A stretch of 64,000 nucleotides of DNA. Origin: Parabacteroides gordonii MS-1 = DSM 23371. Lineage in GTDB: Bacteria > Bacteroidota > Bacteroidia > Bacteroidales > Tannerellaceae. Positions 52,727-63,306 of the stretch are shown one piece after another. A program made the translations under genes and the position numbers. The stretch spans positions 1,182,419-1,246,418 of the forward strand of contig NZ_KQ033919.1 of the NCBI RefSeq assembly GCF_000969825.1, in the 5' to 3' direction. Within the stretch, counting starts at the first letter, position 1. Every line of letters begins with the position of its first letter. The notes under the pieces are model-generated. The model did no database searches. It worked only from the letters and a program-made list of their open reading frames with translations, and was not told the origin of the DNA.

Positions 52727-53332
52727 TTATTTAGAATACAATTCTACGATCAACTGCTCTTTAATGTTTTCAGGAATGTCAGTTCTTTCCGGCAGATGCA
52801 GTAATTTTCCGCTTAAAGAAGACTGATCCCACTCAATCCAAGGATATTTGCTGTGGTTGAATCCTGACAATGCATCAGCAATCACTTCCAGAGACTTGGA
52901 TTTTTCTCTAACACCAACGATCTGACCGGGTTTCAAAGAGTAAGAAGGAATATTTACAACCTTACCATCTACAGTAATGTGACGGTGAGAAACCAACTGA
53001 CGAGCAGCAGCTCTTGTAGGAGCCATACCCAGACGGTATACTACATTGTCCAGACGGCCTTCCAGCAACTGAAGCAGAACTTCACCGGTAATACCTTTTG
53101 AACGCTGTGCTTTTTCAAACAGGTTTCTAAATTGTTTTTCCAATACACCATAAGTGTATTTCGCTTTTTGCTTCTCGCGAAGCTGAATTCCGTACTCAGA
53201 AGTTTTTCTCTTTCTGGCGTTTCCATGTTGTCCGGGAGGATAATTCTTTTTAGAAAGAACTTTATCCGGTCCGAATATGGCTTCACCAAACTTACGGGCA
53301 ATTCTTGTTTTTGGTCCAGTATATCTTGCCAT
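52727..53332 (-). CDS. rpsD: 30S ribosomal protein S4
   Basis: 201 residues with S4 RNA-binding domain ([31 protein letters not shown]). The N-terminal part has no Cys, so it is the zinc-free form. A 123-base gap separates it from rpsK, the longest in the ribosomal block; S4 is the translational repressor of the alpha operon in E. coli, so this gap could hold a leader, though I see no known fold. Confidence 0.97.
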   Translation of the reverse strand: MARYTGPKTRIARKFGEAIFGPDKVLSKKNYPPGQHGNARKRKTSEYGIQLREKQKAKYTYGVLEKQFRNLFEKAQRSKGITGEVLLQLLEGRLDNVVYRLGMAPTRAAARQLVSHRHITVDGKVVNIPSYSLKPGQIVGVREKSKSLEVIADALSGFNHSKYPWIEWDQSSLSGKLLHLPERTDIPENIKEQLIVELYSK

Positions 53333-53455
53333 TTTTTTATTGTTTTAATTTTTCTGTCTGAATCTGGAACCGTGCAGCCGCGATTACAGAGAGGATAAGG
53401 TCTTTATGCAATCTATTCACAATTCCGGATTCAATGTTCAAGAAACTATAGTTAA

Positions 53456-53845
53456 TTATACTCTTCTCTTTTTCGGAGGACGACAACCATTGTGAGGCAG
53501 TGGAGTAACGTCAACGATCTCTGTTACTTCAATTCCAGCACCGTGGATAGTTCTGATAGCAGACTCACGTCCGTTACCCGGTCCTTTTACGAATACTTTT
53601 ACTTTTCTCAAACCAAGATCATAAGCTACCTTAGCACAATCTTGTGCTGCCATCTGAGCGGCATACGGAGTGTTCTTTTTAGAACTTCTGAATCCCATCT
53701 TACCTGCAGAAGACCAACTAATAACTTGACCTTCGCTATTGGCAAGAGACACAATAATGTTATTAAAAGAAGAATGAATATGAGCTTGACCGTAAGCGTC
53801 AACTTTTACGTTTCTCTTCTTTGCTGCGACTGTTTTTTTTGCCAT
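53456..53845 (-). CDS. rpsK: 30S ribosomal protein S11
   Basis: 129 residues; signatures [33 protein letters not shown] and [17 protein letters not shown]. Part of the platform near the mRNA exit. 11 bases after rpsM. Confidence 0.97.
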   Translation of the reverse strand: MAKKTVAAKKRNVKVDAYGQAHIHSSFNNIIVSLANSEGQVISWSSAGKMGFRSSKKNTPYAAQMAAQDCAKVAYDLGLRKVKVFVKGPGNGRESAIRTIHGAGIEVTEIVDVTPLPHNGCRPPKKRRV

Positions 53846-53856
53846 ATCAACTCTTA

Positions 53857-54237
53857 TTATTTAGTAGCTTTTTTCTTATTTGCAACAGTTTTCTTCTTAC
53901 CCTTACGAGTACGAGCATTGTTTTTTGTGCTCTGGCCTCTCAATGGCAAGCCAATACGGTGACGAACACCTCTGTAACATCCGATATCCATCAGACGTTT
54001 AATGTTAAGCTGAACTTCTGAACGAAGATCACCTTCTACCTTGTACTCAGCGCCAATGACTTCACGTACTTTTGCAGCCTGGTCATCAGTCCAGTCTTTT
54101 ACTTTGATATCACGATCAACGCCTGCTTTCTCTAAAATAGATTTTGAAGCACTCCGACCGATACCGTAGATATAAGTCAAAGCGATTTCTCCTCTTTTAT
54201 TTTGTGGCAAGTCTACACCAACTATTCTTATAGCCAT
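53857..54237 (-). CDS. rpsM: 30S ribosomal protein S13
   Basis: 126 residues; signatures [24 protein letters not shown] and [26 protein letters not shown] split over the chain. Head protein contacting the P-site tRNA. 36 bases after rpmJ. Confidence 0.97.
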   Translation of the reverse strand: MAIRIVGVDLPQNKRGEIALTYIYGIGRSASKSILEKAGVDRDIKVKDWTDDQAAKVREVIGAEYKVEGDLRSEVQLNIKRLMDIGCYRGVRHRIGLPLRGQSTKNNARTRKGKKKTVANKKKATK

Positions 54238-54273
54238 ATTACTTACTAATAATTATTTTGCAAAAATAATAAA

Positions 54274-54390
54274 TTATCCCTGACGTTGTTTATACTTAGG
54301 ATTTTTCTTGTTAATTACGTATAAGCGTCCCTTTCTTCTTACAATTTTACATTCCGGGGTACGCTTCTTTAAAGATGCTCTTACTTTCAT
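54274..54390 (-). CDS. rpmJ: 50S ribosomal protein L36 (zinc-free form)
   Basis: 38 residues, [20 protein letters not shown] then [18 protein letters not shown]. Three of the four zinc ligands of the classical form are replaced (Thr 11, Asn 27, Tyr 33; only Cys 14 remains), so it is the C-minus paralogue type, here in the normal place between infA and rpsM. Confidence 0.96.
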   Translation of the reverse strand: MKVRASLKKRTPECKIVRRKGRLYVINKKNPKYKQRQG

Positions 54391-54402
54391 ATCTAGTTAT
54401 TT

Positions 54403-54621
54403 TTATTTATATCTAAAAGCAATTCTACCTTTCGATAAATCATACGGAGACATTTCAACTCTTACCTTATCACCAGGAAGGATTTTAATGTAATGCATAC
54501 GCATCTTTCCTGAAATGTGAGCAGTAAGCTCATGCCCGTTCTCTAATTCTACACGAAACATTGCGTTTGACAATGCTTCAATAATTACTCCATCTTGTTC
54601 AATAGCTGCTTGTTTAGCCAT
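54403..54621 (-). CDS. infA: translation initiation factor IF-1
   Basis: 72 residues from ATG at 54621 ([17 protein letters not shown]). S1-type OB fold with [26 protein letters not shown] split and [18 protein letters not shown]. Binds the A site during initiation. 10 bases after map. Confidence 0.97.
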   Translation of the reverse strand: MAKQAAIEQDGVIIEALSNAMFRVELENGHELTAHISGKMRMHYIKILPGDKVRVEMSPYDLSKGRIAFRYK

Positions 54622-54631
54622 ATAAATCAAA

Positions 54632-55417
54632 TTAAATTGCGTTACTTCCTAGGACTTCTTCTAAAAACTTAAATGAAGACAAGATTTGTGGTCCATCAGG
54701 TCTGATAGCGATACAGTGTTCAAAGTGAGCAGAGCATTTTCTATCTTTGGTCCGTACGGTCCAACCATCTTTTTCAAAAACTACATTTTTGCTTCCCATA
54801 TTGATCATAGGTTCAATGCAGATGCACATTCCACTACGCAATAAAGGTCCGCAACCATATCTGCCATAATTCGGGACTTCCGGTTCTTCATGCATTTTAC
54901 GACCGATACCGTGTCCTACCAGCTCTCTGACTACAGAATAACCGTTCGACTCACAATACTTTTGTACAGCATGACTGATATCCCCTATGCGTTTTCCTTC
55001 CACAGCTTGCTCGATACCCAGGTAAAGAGATTCTTTTGTTGTCTTCAACAATTTCTTTACTTCCGGTGCGACTTCACCTACACAAAATGTATAAGCAGAA
55101 TCTCCGACAAAACCGTTCAATATCGTTCCGCAGTCAACTGATATGACATCACCTTCCTGAAGAATTGTATTCGAGGAAGGAATACCATGTACTACATGTT
55201 CATTTACAGAAGCACATATTGAATTAGGAAAACCACCATACCCCAAAAAGGCAGGAACTGCTCCATTATCTCTAATGAATTCTTCAGCAATCTTATCGAG
55301 TTGAAGAGTTGTTACTCCGGGAGCGATGTGCTTTGCCAACTCTCCCAGTGTCTTACCAACCAATTGATTGGCAGCACGCATCAACTCGATTTCTTCATCT
55401 GTCTTTAAATAGATCAT
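54632..55417 (-). CDS. map: type I methionine aminopeptidase
   Basis: 261 residues; removes the initiator Met. Metal ligands lie in [19 protein letters not shown] (two Asp), [19 protein letters not shown] (His), ICIEPMIN (Glu) and the final Glu-equivalent FEHCIAI region. In the spc operon after secY, 4 bases apart. Confidence 0.95.
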   Translation of the reverse strand: MIYLKTDEEIELMRAANQLVGKTLGELAKHIAPGVTTLQLDKIAEEFIRDNGAVPAFLGYGGFPNSICASVNEHVVHGIPSSNTILQEGDVISVDCGTILNGFVGDSAYTFCVGEVAPEVKKLLKTTKESLYLGIEQAVEGKRIGDISHAVQKYCESNGYSVVRELVGHGIGRKMHEEPEVPNYGRYGCGPLLRSGMCICIEPMINMGSKNVVFEKDGWTVRTKDRKCSAHFEHCIAIRPDGPQILSSFKFLEEVLGSNAI

Positions 55418-55421
55418 TCTA

Positions 55422-56762
55422 TTAATAAGCGGCTACAGAGCCTGAACGTCCTTTAATTCTTCCTGACTTCAACAAACCGTCATAATGACGCATCAACAAA
55501 TGACTTTCAACTTGCTGCAATGTATCTAACACTACACCAACCAAAATCAACAAAGATGTTCCTCCAAAGAACTGAGAGAACTCCATACTCACACCAGCGA
55601 TTCTTGCAAAAGCAGGCATAATAGCTACTAATGCCAGGAAGAATGCACCCGGAAGAGTAATACGGTCCATGATTGTATCCAGATAGTCTTTGGTACTTTT
55701 TCCTGGCTTAACACCCGGAATAAATCCATTGTTTCTCTTCAAATCATCAGCCATCTGCGTCGGATTGATCGTGATAGCTGTATAGAAATAAGTAAAGAGG
55801 ATAATCAATACCGCAAAAACGAAGTTATACCAGAAACCGGTATTATCCATAAATGCAGCCCAAAAACCACTCTGATCACCTGTGCTAGAGAATCCTACAA
55901 TAGAAATAGGTATAAACATGATTGCCTGAGCAAAGATGATAGGCATTACGTTGGCAGCATTCACCTTCAGAGGGATATACTGTCTTGCACCGCCATACTG
56001 TTTGTTACCTATAATTCTTTTTGCATACTGTACGGGTACTTTACGAGTTCCCTGAACCAATAAAATAGCACCGGCAATAACAAGTAAAAGGAACAGCATT
56101 TCAAACAAGAACATAACCAGACCACCAGTTTTTTCACTTGTTCTTGAAATAAATTCCTGGAACAATGAATGCGGCAGACGGGCTATGATACCAATCAAAA
56201 TGATAAATGAAATACCATTTCCAACACCTTTATCTGTAATTCTTTCACCTAGCCATAAGATAAACATACTTCCTGCAGCCAGAATAATAGTAGAAGAAAC
56301 TGTAAACCAGATACCCGGAGGTAAAGCTGCACCGGCTGCCTTCAACTGAACACTTAAGTTCACAAGGTATGTCGGTCCCTGGAATAACAGGATAGCTACT
56401 GTCAGGTAGCGAGTCCATTGGTTGATCTTTCTACGACCACTTTCCCCTTCTCTCTGTAATTTCTGGAAAGAAGGAACTGCAATGGCTAACAACTGCATAA
56501 CAATTGAAGCGGAGATATAAGGCATAATACCCAATGCAAAAATAGAAGCATTGGAAAATGCACCACCTGAAAACATATCCAACAGTGCAAGCAATCCGCC
56601 TCTTGTCTGCGCCTGTAAAGCGGTTAACGCTTGAGGATCAATACCAGGAAGTACTACATACGTTCCGAAGCGATATATAGCCACCAATAAAAGAGTGGTG
56701 AGGATCCGATTTCTCAGATCCTCAATCTTCCAGATATTTTTTATTGTTTCAACTGCTCTCAT
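55422..56762 (-). CDS. secY: preprotein translocase subunit SecY
   Basis: 446 residues with ten membrane helices; channel subunit for Sec export. Signatures GIMPYISASIVMQLL, plug-region LLDMFSGGAFSNASIFALG, and the cytoplasmic loops before GIPPG-type NGFIPGVKPGKSTKDYLD. Between rplO (3-base gap) and map. Confidence 0.97.
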   Translation of the reverse strand: MRAVETIKNIWKIEDLRNRILTTLLLVAIYRFGTYVVLPGIDPQALTALQAQTRGGLLALLDMFSGGAFSNASIFALGIMPYISASIVMQLLAIAVPSFQKLQREGESGRRKINQWTRYLTVAILLFQGPTYLVNLSVQLKAAGAALPPGIWFTVSSTIILAAGSMFILWLGERITDKGVGNGISFIILIGIIARLPHSLFQEFISRTSEKTGGLVMFLFEMLFLLLVIAGAILLVQGTRKVPVQYAKRIIGNKQYGGARQYIPLKVNAANVMPIIFAQAIMFIPISIVGFSSTGDQSGFWAAFMDNTGFWYNFVFAVLIILFTYFYTAITINPTQMADDLKRNNGFIPGVKPGKSTKDYLDTIMDRITLPGAFFLALVAIMPAFARIAGVSMEFSQFFGGTSLLILVGVVLDTLQQVESHLLMRHYDGLLKSGRIKGRSGSVAAY

Positions 56763-56765
56763 GAC

Positions 56766-57212
56766 TTAGAGTTTAACAACAGTTCCACCTGCGGCTTGGA
56801 TAGCTGCTTCTGCACTCTTAGAGAAAGCGTGAGCTTCAACTTCTAACTTAACAGTCAGGCTACCATTACCAAGAATTTTAACCATTTGAGATGTAGAAAT
56901 AAAACCAGCTTCGATCAATTCGTTTACACCAATCTTAGTTAAGTTCTGAGCTTCAGCCATTAACTGTAATGTTGCGAGATTGATAGCTTTATATTCTACA
57001 CGGTTAATATTCTTGAAACCAAATTTAGGCAAACGTCTCTGAATAGGCATCTGACCACCTTCAAATCCGATCTTTTTTGAATAACCAGATCTTGACTTTG
57101 CTCCTTTATGACCTCTTGTTGAAGTTCCACCTAATCCTGAACCCGGACCACGGCCGATTCTTTTTCTGGTCTTAGTAGAACCTTCAGCAGGTTTTAAATT
57201 TGATAAATTCAT
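56766..57212 (-). CDS. rplO: 50S ribosomal protein L15
   Basis: 148 residues; Gly/Arg-rich N terminus (RKRIGRGPGSGLGGTSTRGHKG) then FGFKNINRVEYKAINLATLQ. Normal length. 29 bases after rpmD. Confidence 0.97.
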   Translation of the reverse strand: MNLSNLKPAEGSTKTRKRIGRGPGSGLGGTSTRGHKGAKSRSGYSKKIGFEGGQMPIQRRLPKFGFKNINRVEYKAINLATLQLMAEAQNLTKIGVNELIEAGFISTSQMVKILGNGSLTVKLEVEAHAFSKSAEAAIQAAGGTVVKL

Positions 57213-57241
57213 ATCGTATAATTTATTTTTTCAACCAATTA

Positions 57242-57418
57242 TTAATTCTCTACCGAAACCAAATGTTTCACTTTCTCAACCATACCCAGGATAGCCGGAG
57301 TAGCTTCATGTTCTACTACGCGGTTCAACTTTGTCAGACCCAGTGCATCAAGTGTTCTTTTCTGGTCTTTCGGGCATTTAATTCTACTCTTAACTTGTTT
57401 AATTTTAATAGTCGCCAT
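57242..57418 (-). CDS. rpmD: 50S ribosomal protein L30
   Basis: 58 residues, MATIKIKQVKSRIKCPKDQK then RTLDALGLTKLNRVVEHEAT and PAILGMVEKVKHLVSVEN. Normal length and place between rpsE and rplO. Confidence 0.96.
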   Translation of the reverse strand: MATIKIKQVKSRIKCPKDQKRTLDALGLTKLNRVVEHEATPAILGMVEKVKHLVSVEN

Positions 57419-57434
57419 AATTTTTCCTCCCTAA

Positions 57435-57953
57435 TTAACCTCTAAACACTTTTTCAACAGAAATACCTCTGTTCTGAGCAACAGTGAACGGATTTCTTAA
57501 TTCACCCAAAGCAGCAATAGTAGCTTTTACTAAGTTGTGAGGGTTTGAAGATCCTTTAGACTTTGCCAAAACGTCAGTAATACCAACACTTTCCAATACT
57601 GCACGCATAGCACCACCAGCTTTAACACCGGTACCGTGAGATGCAGGCTTGATCAAAACTTGTGCACCACCGAATTTTGCAAGCTGTTCGTGAGGAATAG
57701 TACCTTTGTGAACAGGAACCTTGATCAAATTCTTTTTAGCAGCTTCTACACCTTTAGCGATAGCTGTCGTTACTTCACCTGCTTTACCTAAGCCCCAACC
57801 GATGATACCATCTTCGTTTCCTACTACTACAATAGCAGCAAAACTAAAAGTACGTCCACCTTTTGTTACTTTAGTTACGCGGTTGATTGCAACTAATCTG
57901 TCCTTCAACTCTAAGTCGTTGGTCGATTTAACTCTATTATTAACTCCTGCCAT
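57435..57953 (-). CDS. rpsE: 30S ribosomal protein S5
   Basis: 172 residues from ATG at 57953 ([18 protein letters not shown]). S5 motif [27 protein letters not shown] second ATG two codons earlier (57959) overlaps the rplR stop by one base; the shorter form matches relatives. Confidence 0.96.
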   Translation of the reverse strand: MAGVNNRVKSTNDLELKDRLVAINRVTKVTKGGRTFSFAAIVVVGNEDGIIGWGLGKAGEVTTAIAKGVEAAKKNLIKVPVHKGTIPHEQLAKFGGAQVLIKPASHGTGVKAGGAMRAVLESVGITDVLAKSKGSSNPHNLVKATIAALGELRNPFTVAQNRGISVEKVFRG

Positions 57954-57958
57954 CTTCA

Positions 57959-58303
57959 TTAAAATTTAAGGCCGCCGTTACGTGCAGCATCTGCTAATTC
58001 TTTAATTCTTCCGTGATACAGGTAACCATTACGGTCGAAAACAACAGCCTGAACACCAGCTTCCTGAGCACCTTTAGCGATCAGTTCACCAACCTTGGCA
58101 GCGATTTCTTTCTTGGGAGCCTTAACATCTAATTTCAAAGATGAAGCAGCAGCCAAAGTTTTACCTGTAGTATCATCTATAACCTGTGCATAGATCTGCT
58201 TGTTGCTTCTAAACACAGTAAGGCGCGGGCATTCAGGAGTTCCTGAAACTTTGCCACGTATACCTCGTTTTATTTTTAATCTTCTTTCTTCCTTCGTTGT
58301 CAT
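57959..58303 (-). CDS. rplR: 50S ribosomal protein L18
   Basis: 114 residues; signatures [24 protein letters not shown] split and [26 protein letters not shown]. Binds 5S rRNA. Near-overlap with rpsE. Confidence 0.97.
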   Translation of the reverse strand: MTTKEERRLKIKRGIRGKVSGTPECPRLTVFRSNKQIYAQVIDDTTGKTLAAASSLKLDVKAPKKEIAAKVGELIAKGAQEAGVQAVVFDRNGYLYHGRIKELADAARNGGLKF

Positions 58304-58324
58304 GATAATTTCAGTTTACGTAGA

Positions 58325-58876
58325 TTACTTACCTGCTGATTTACCAGACTTTCTGCGAATTTCTTCACCCACGAACTTAATACCTTTACCTTTATACGGT
58401 TCCGGCATTCTGAATGAACGAATCTTTGCACAAATCTGACCTATTAATTGCTTATCAGCTGATTCAAGGATAATAAGAGGATTCTTATTTCTCTCAGTCT
58501 TCGTTTCAACTTTCACTTCTTTAGGCAACTGCAAGTAAATGTTGTGAGTATAACCTAAAGAAAGATCCAACAGCTGGCCTGTGTTAGACACACGATAACC
58601 AACACCGACTAATTCCAGTTCCTTTTTGTATCCTTCAGATACACCGATCACCATATTGTTGATCAAAGAACGGTACAAACCATGTAATGCACGATGGTTC
58701 TTTTCGTCTGTCGGTCTTGTTAAATGAATAACTCCGTCTTCCAAAGTTACATTTATGTCAGGATTTACGGCCTGAGTCATCTCGCCTTTAGGACCTTTTA
58801 CAGTCACCACGCTATCCTTAATCGTAACCGTTACACCGGCTGGTACATGAATTGGTAATTTTCCTATTCTTGACAT
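58325..58876 (-). CDS. rplF: 50S ribosomal protein L6
   Basis: 183 residues, two L6 repeats (SRIGKLPIHVPAGVTVTI; VEVKTERNKNPLIILESADK-like second repeat) and the C-terminal PEPYKGKGIKF signature. Confidence 0.97.
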   Translation of the reverse strand: MSRIGKLPIHVPAGVTVTIKDSVVTVKGPKGEMTQAVNPDINVTLEDGVIHLTRPTDEKNHRALHGLYRSLINNMVIGVSEGYKKELELVGVGYRVSNTGQLLDLSLGYTHNIYLQLPKEVKVETKTERNKNPLIILESADKQLIGQICAKIRSFRMPEPYKGKGIKFVGEEIRRKSGKSAGK

Positions 58877-58892
58877 TCTTCTTTCCTCCTAA

Positions 58893-59288
58893 TTAATAAA
58901 CATAACATAATACTTCACCACCGATCTTTAAATCGCGGGCTTCTTTGTCTGTCATCACACCCTTAGAAGTAGAAAGAACGGCAATACCTAAACCATTCAA
59001 TACTCTCGGCATTTCTTTGTAACCAGTGTATTTACGCAAACCTGGAGTAGAAACTCTCTGAAGTTTCTTGATTGCATTCACTTTGTTTACCAAGTCATAC
59101 TTCAGGGCAATCTTGATTGTACCCTGAGGACCTTCTTCTACAAACTTAAAGTTAAGAATGTAGCCCTTTTCGAAAAGGATCTTAGTGATCTCTTTCTTTA
59201 AATTTGACGCCGGCACTTCTACAACTCTGTGCTTCGCTTTAATTGCGTTACGCAATCTTGTCAAATAATCTGCAATAGGATCTGTCAT
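58893..59288 (-). CDS. rpsH: 30S ribosomal protein S8
   Basis: 131 residues; TDPIADYLTRLRNA start and GLGIAVLSTSKGVMTDKEAR. In E. coli S8 represses the spc operon; whether this holds here is unknown. Confidence 0.97.
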   Translation of the reverse strand: MTDPIADYLTRLRNAIKAKHRVVEVPASNLKKEITKILFEKGYILNFKFVEEGPQGTIKIALKYDLVNKVNAIKKLQRVSTPGLRKYTGYKEMPRVLNGLGIAVLSTSKGVMTDKEARDLKIGGEVLCYVY

Positions 59289-59342
59289 ATATAAATGAAT
59301 TAAATTGATCCGGCCACCCGGACAATATTTAAATAAAAAAAC

Positions 59343-59612
59343 TTACCAACTTGCTTTCTTTACACCCGGTATTAAACCATTGGATGCCATTTCACGGAAC
59401 TGAATACGTGAAATGCCGAACTGGCGTACATACCCTTTCGGACGACCTGTAATTTTGCAACGATTGTGCAAACGTACAGGAGAAGCATTTTTAGGTAAAG
59501 ACTGCAAAGCGTCATAGTTGCCTTCTGCTTTAAGTTGTGCTCTCTTAGCAGCATATTTTTCAACAAGCTTTGCTCTTTTAACCTCGCGGGCCTTCATTGA
59601 TTCCTTAGCCAT
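59343..59612 (-). CDS. rpsN: 30S ribosomal protein S14 (zinc-free form)
   Basis: 89 residues, [20 protein letters not shown] start and [19 protein letters not shown]. The CxxC pairs of the zinc form are missing, so it is the longer C-minus type. 54-base gap to rpsH. Confidence 0.97.
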   Translation of the reverse strand: MAKESMKAREVKRAKLVEKYAAKRAQLKAEGNYDALQSLPKNASPVRLHNRCKITGRPKGYVRQFGISRIQFREMASNGLIPGVKKASW

Positions 59613-59618
59613 AACTAC

Positions 59619-60176
59619 TTAGTCTTTTTTTGCATTTTTAAAAGGCAACCCAAATTCTCTCAATAGAGCATACCCTTCCTCATCTGTTTTCGCAGAGGTC
59701 ACAAAGGTAATATTCATTCCCAATATTTTGGTAATATTATCGATATTTATTTCAGGGAAAATGATCTGTTCCTGAATACCCATCGTATAATTACCTCTTC
59801 CATCCAGCTTACTTTCAATACCTTTGAAGTCACGAATACGAGGAAGGGCTACACGAACTAATCTTTCCAGGAATTCGTACATCTGCTCGCGACGCAATGT
59901 TACCATTACACCGATAGGCATTTTCTTACGTAATTTGAAGTTAGAGATATCCTTTTTAGAAACTGTCGCAACGGCCTTCTGACCAGTGATTGTTGACAAT
60001 TCGCTGATTGCGATATCGATGATCTTCTTGTCAGCAGCAGCCATACCTAAACCCTGATTGATAACAATCTTCTTCAGTACGGGAACCTGCATTACTGATT
60101 TATAACCGAACTCTTTAGTCAAAGCAGGAACAATTCTGTCCTGATATTCTTTTTTAAGACTGGCAGTATTGCTCAT
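59619..60176 (-). CDS. rplE: 50S ribosomal protein L5
   Basis: 185 residues; [31 protein letters not shown] and [16 protein letters not shown]. 5S rRNA-binding. Start overlaps the rplX stop by one base. Confidence 0.97.
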   Translation of the reverse strand: MSNTASLKKEYQDRIVPALTKEFGYKSVMQVPVLKKIVINQGLGMAAADKKIIDIAISELSTITGQKAVATVSKKDISNFKLRKKMPIGVMVTLRREQMYEFLERLVRVALPRIRDFKGIESKLDGRGNYTMGIQEQIIFPEINIDNITKILGMNITFVTSAKTDEEGYALLREFGLPFKNAKKD

Positions 60177-60496
60177 TACTTAATTTCCTCCCCTGATTTT
60201 TTAGAATAACGAACTAAAGCACCTTCTGCATTTTCTTTACGGCCGATACGTGTCGGTTTTCCTGATTTAGGATCAACAACGTTCAGGTTAGAAAGATGGA
60301 TAGGAGCTTCTTTCTTTTCAATTCCTCCTTGCGGATTCTTTGCATTAGGCTTGGTATGCTTTGATACCATATTAACACCTTCAACAATAGCACGGTTCTC
60401 GCTTACGAGCACCTGTAAAACACGACCTGTTTTACCCTTGTCTTCGCCGGTATTAACAAAAACTATATCGCCTTTTTTGATATGTAATTTACTCAT
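60176..60496 (-). CDS. rplX: 50S ribosomal protein L24
   Basis: 106 residues; KOW motif [21 protein letters not shown] near the start. Assembly initiator of the large subunit. Confidence 0.97.
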   Translation of the reverse strand: MSKLHIKKGDIVFVNTGEDKGKTGRVLQVLVSENRAIVEGVNMVSKHTKPNAKNPQGGIEKKEAPIHLSNLNVVDPKSGKPTRIGRKENAEGALVRYSKKSGEEIK

Positions 60497-60514
60497 TACC
60501 TTAAATTTTACGAA

Positions 60515-60880
60515 TTAAAGTACTTCAGGTGCAAGTGAAACAATCTTCATATTTGTTGCACGAAGTTCTCTGGCAACCGGACCGAAGATACGGCTTCCAC
60601 GAATATCACCACCGGCATTCAACAATACGCAAGCGTTATCATCGAAACGGATGTATGAACCATCCGGGCGACGGATTTCTTTTTTAGTGCGAACAATGAT
60701 AGCTTTAGAAACAGCACCCTTCTTCACATCACTTGACGGGATTACACTTTTAATTGCAACTACAATTACATCCCCAACAGTGGCATAGCGTTTTCTTGTT
60801 CCGCCCAAAACGCGGATACATAATGCTTCTTTTGCGCCACTGTTATCTGCTACTACTAGTCTTGATTCTTGTTGTATCAT
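60515..60880 (-). CDS. rplN: 50S ribosomal protein L14
   Basis: 121 residues; [20 protein letters not shown] start, [13 protein letters not shown] and the C-terminal [11 protein letters not shown]. Very conserved length. Confidence 0.97.
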   Translation of the reverse strand: MIQQESRLVVADNSGAKEALCIRVLGGTRKRYATVGDVIVVAIKSVIPSSDVKKGAVSKAIIVRTKKEIRRPDGSYIRFDDNACVLLNAGGDIRGSRIFGPVARELRATNMKIVSLAPEVL

Positions 60881-60881
60881 G

Positions 60882-61139
60882 TTACTTAGCTCTTTCGATT
60901 ATTTGAACTAATCTCCATCTCTTTGTTTTGCTCAAAGGACGAGTTTCCATAATTTTTACGGTGTCACCGATGTTGCACTCGTTCTTTTCGTCGTGAGCAT
61001 GATATTTCTTCGTCTTATTAACGAACTTACCATAAATGGGGTGTTTTTCCTTCCATTTAATAGCAACAGTGATGCTTTTTTCCATCTTGTTGCTAGTAAC
61101 CACGCCCGTTCTTTCTTTTCTTAAATTTCTAGTTTCCAT
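60882..61139 (-). CDS. rpsQ: 30S ribosomal protein S17
   Basis: 85 residues from ATG at 61139 ([14 protein letters not shown]). OB-fold with [19 protein letters not shown] and the [13 protein letters not shown] signature. The ATG three codons upstream overlaps the rpmC end and is not conserved. Confidence 0.96.
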   Translation of the reverse strand: METRNLRKERTGVVTSNKMEKSITVAIKWKEKHPIYGKFVNKTKKYHAHDEKNECNIGDTVKIMETRPLSKTKRWRLVQIIERAK

Positions 61140-61148
61140 CAGGCTCAA

Positions 61149-61346
61149 TTATTTGTTGTTAAGTTCTCTCTGGCGCAATTCTGTTCTCATGCGCGCAATC
61201 ATCCTGCGTTGTTGTTTAATCTGAGCAGGGTTGTCTGTCGGAGAGATAGTGTGGTTTATTACCTTCTGATCGTAGGCAGCAACCTCAGCATCTACTCTTT
61301 CAAGCAATTCTTTTGTGCTTAATTCTCTAATTTCTGCAATCTTCAT
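61149..61346 (-). CDS. rpmC: 50S ribosomal protein L29
   Basis: 65 residues; MKIAEIRELSTKELLERVDA start and IKQQRRMIARMRTELRQREL helix. Five bases after rplP. Confidence 0.96.
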   Translation of the reverse strand: MKIAEIRELSTKELLERVDAEVAAYDQKVINHTISPTDNPAQIKQQRRMIARMRTELRQRELNNK

Positions 61347-61351
61347 AACAA

Positions 61352-61786
61352 TTACGCATTTTGATTAGCCATATCATAATCACGTCTCACAACAAATTTC
61401 GTTGTTACAGGAAGCTTCTGTGCCGCTAAGCGCAATGCTTCTTTTGCAACATCAAAGGGAACGCCTTCGATTTCGAAAATAAGACGACCTGGAGTAACAG
61501 GCGCAACAAATCCTTCGGGATTACCTTTACCTTTACCCATACGTACTTCGGCCGGTTTCTTTGTAATAGGTTTATCCGGAAAAATCCGAACCCAAACCTG
61601 ACCTTGACGTTGCATATAACGAGTTACCGCGATACGGGCAGCTTCAATCTGGCGACCGGTAATCCATTTATTCTCTAACGCTTTTATACCAAACGAACCG
61701 AACGCCAGCTGGTTGCCACGTTGAGCTTCGCCCTTCATGCGACCTTTCTGCTGTCTTCTGAACTTGGTTTTCTTTGGTTGTAACAT
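61352..61786 (-). CDS. rplP: 50S ribosomal protein L16
   Basis: 144 residues; [18 protein letters not shown] start, [21 protein letters not shown] and [14 protein letters not shown]. Near the peptidyl-transferase centre. Confidence 0.97.
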   Translation of the reverse strand: MLQPKKTKFRRQQKGRMKGEAQRGNQLAFGSFGIKALENKWITGRQIEAARIAVTRYMQRQGQVWVRIFPDKPITKKPAEVRMGKGKGNPEGFVAPVTPGRLIFEIEGVPFDVAKEALRLAAQKLPVTTKFVVRRDYDMANQNA

Positions 61787-61805
61787 CTCTTCTTAATTCT
61801 AACGT

Positions 61806-62546
61806 TTAACGATTAGCTTTCTTTCTCTTGAAGTTTTTATCTCCTCTGTTGTTGCCGCCGGCATTGTCATTTCTGCGACCTGAATCTTTTGATGCAGTGA
61901 ATGAAGGAGCAAGATCTCTCTTACCATAAACTTCACCACGGCAGATCCAAACCTTAACACCCAGCAAACCAACTTTCGTCAACGCTTCAGCCAAAGCGTA
62001 ATCGATATCTGCTCTCAGTGTGTGTAACGGAGTTCTTCCTTCTTTGTACATTTCAGAACGAGCCATTTCAGCGCCGTTCAAACGACCAGATACTTGCACT
62101 TTAATACCTTCTGCACCCATTCTCATGGTAGAGGCGATAGCCATCTTGATAGCACGACGGTAAGCAATTTTTCCTTCAAGCTGACGAGCAATATTGTTTG
62201 CTACAATAACTGCGTCTAATTCGGGTCTTTTTACCTCAAAGATGTTGATCTGAACTTCTTTGTCGGTAATCTTTTTCAACTCTTCTTTCAACTTATCAAC
62301 TTCCTGACCACCTTTACCGATGATAATGCCCGGACGTGATGTGCAAACTGTGATTGTGATCAACTTAAGCGTACGTTCAATAACGATACGAGATACACTA
62401 GCTTTAGCAAGACGAGCATTCAGATATTTACGGATTTTGCTATCTTCCAGCAAAGTATCTCCGTAATTTTTGCCGCCATACCAATTGGAATCCCATCCAC
62501 GGATAATTCCTAAACGATTACTAACCGGATTAACTTTTTGTCCCAT
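61806..62546 (-). CDS. rpsC: 30S ribosomal protein S3
   Basis: 246 residues; KH domain with [20 protein letters not shown] and C-terminal domain with [23 protein letters not shown] split. The tail after about residue 212 is Asn/Lys/Arg-rich and longer than in E. coli. Confidence 0.97.
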   Translation of the reverse strand: MGQKVNPVSNRLGIIRGWDSNWYGGKNYGDTLLEDSKIRKYLNARLAKASVSRIVIERTLKLITITVCTSRPGIIIGKGGQEVDKLKEELKKITDKEVQINIFEVKRPELDAVIVANNIARQLEGKIAYRRAIKMAIASTMRMGAEGIKVQVSGRLNGAEMARSEMYKEGRTPLHTLRADIDYALAEALTKVGLLGVKVWICRGEVYGKRDLAPSFTASKDSGRRNDNAGGNNRGDKNFKRKKANR

Positions 62547-62552
62547 CTACAA

Positions 62553-62963
62553 TTAATTTTGACTATCGTTTTTACTAAGTGTATCAACAAACAAGGTTAC
62601 ATGGTTCGAACGTTTACGAATTCTGTATCCTCTACCCTGGGGAGCCGGACGCATTCTCTTCAATGTAGTAGCACAATCTACGCTGATTGAAGAAACAAAC
62701 AACTCACCAGTTTCTGCTTTACGTTCATTTTTCTGCTCCCAATTGGCAATTGCTGAACGAAGCAATTTTTCTACTCTTGCTGCAGCTTCCTTGTTAGAAA
62801 ACTTCAAAACACCAAGCGCACGGAATACTTCCATTCCACGGATCATGTCTACAACGAGACGCATCTTACGCGGAGAAGTAGGTACGTTACGCAACTTTGC
62901 GAAGTACATGGTCTTTTGGGCTTCTTTTCTTGCTTCAGCTGATATTCTTTTTCTAGCACCCAT
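62553..62963 (-). CDS. rplV: 50S ribosomal protein L22
   Basis: 136 residues; [20 protein letters not shown] and [20 protein letters not shown]. Its hairpin lines the exit tunnel. 6 bases upstream of rpsC. Confidence 0.97.
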   Translation of the reverse strand: MGARKRISAEARKEAQKTMYFAKLRNVPTSPRKMRLVVDMIRGMEVFRALGVLKFSNKEAAARVEKLLRSAIANWEQKNERKAETGELFVSSISVDCATTLKRMRPAPQGRGYRIRKRSNHVTLFVDTLSKNDSQN

Positions 62964-63016
62964 TTTTATTGATTCTTTTTATTTTCAGATTCCTGAATTC
63001 CTGTTACTACCGATAA

Positions 63017-63286
63017 TTATTTTTTCTTGTTACCGGCGTGACCACGGAACGTACGAGTTGGTGAAAATTCTCCCAACTTGTGACCTACCATATTTTCGGT
63101 TACAAAAACAGGAATAAATTTATTTCCATTGTGAACTGCAATAGTATGGCCTACAAAGTCAGGCGAAATCATTGAAGCTCTTGCCCATGTCTTAACTACG
63201 GCTTTCTTTCCTGACTCATTCATAGCCAAGACTTTCTTTTCCAGCTTAATGTTAATATACGGGCCTTTTTTTAGTGAACGACTCAT
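63017..63286 (-). CDS. rpsS: 30S ribosomal protein S19
   Basis: 89 residues; [20 protein letters not shown] start, [23 protein letters not shown] split and the TRTFRGHAG end. 53-base gap to rplV. Confidence 0.97.
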   Translation of the reverse strand: MSRSLKKGPYINIKLEKKVLAMNESGKKAVVKTWARASMISPDFVGHTIAVHNGNKFIPVFVTENMVGHKLGEFSPTRTFRGHAGNKKK

Positions 63287-63306
63287 AGTTTACTTAATTA
63301 ATCAGA

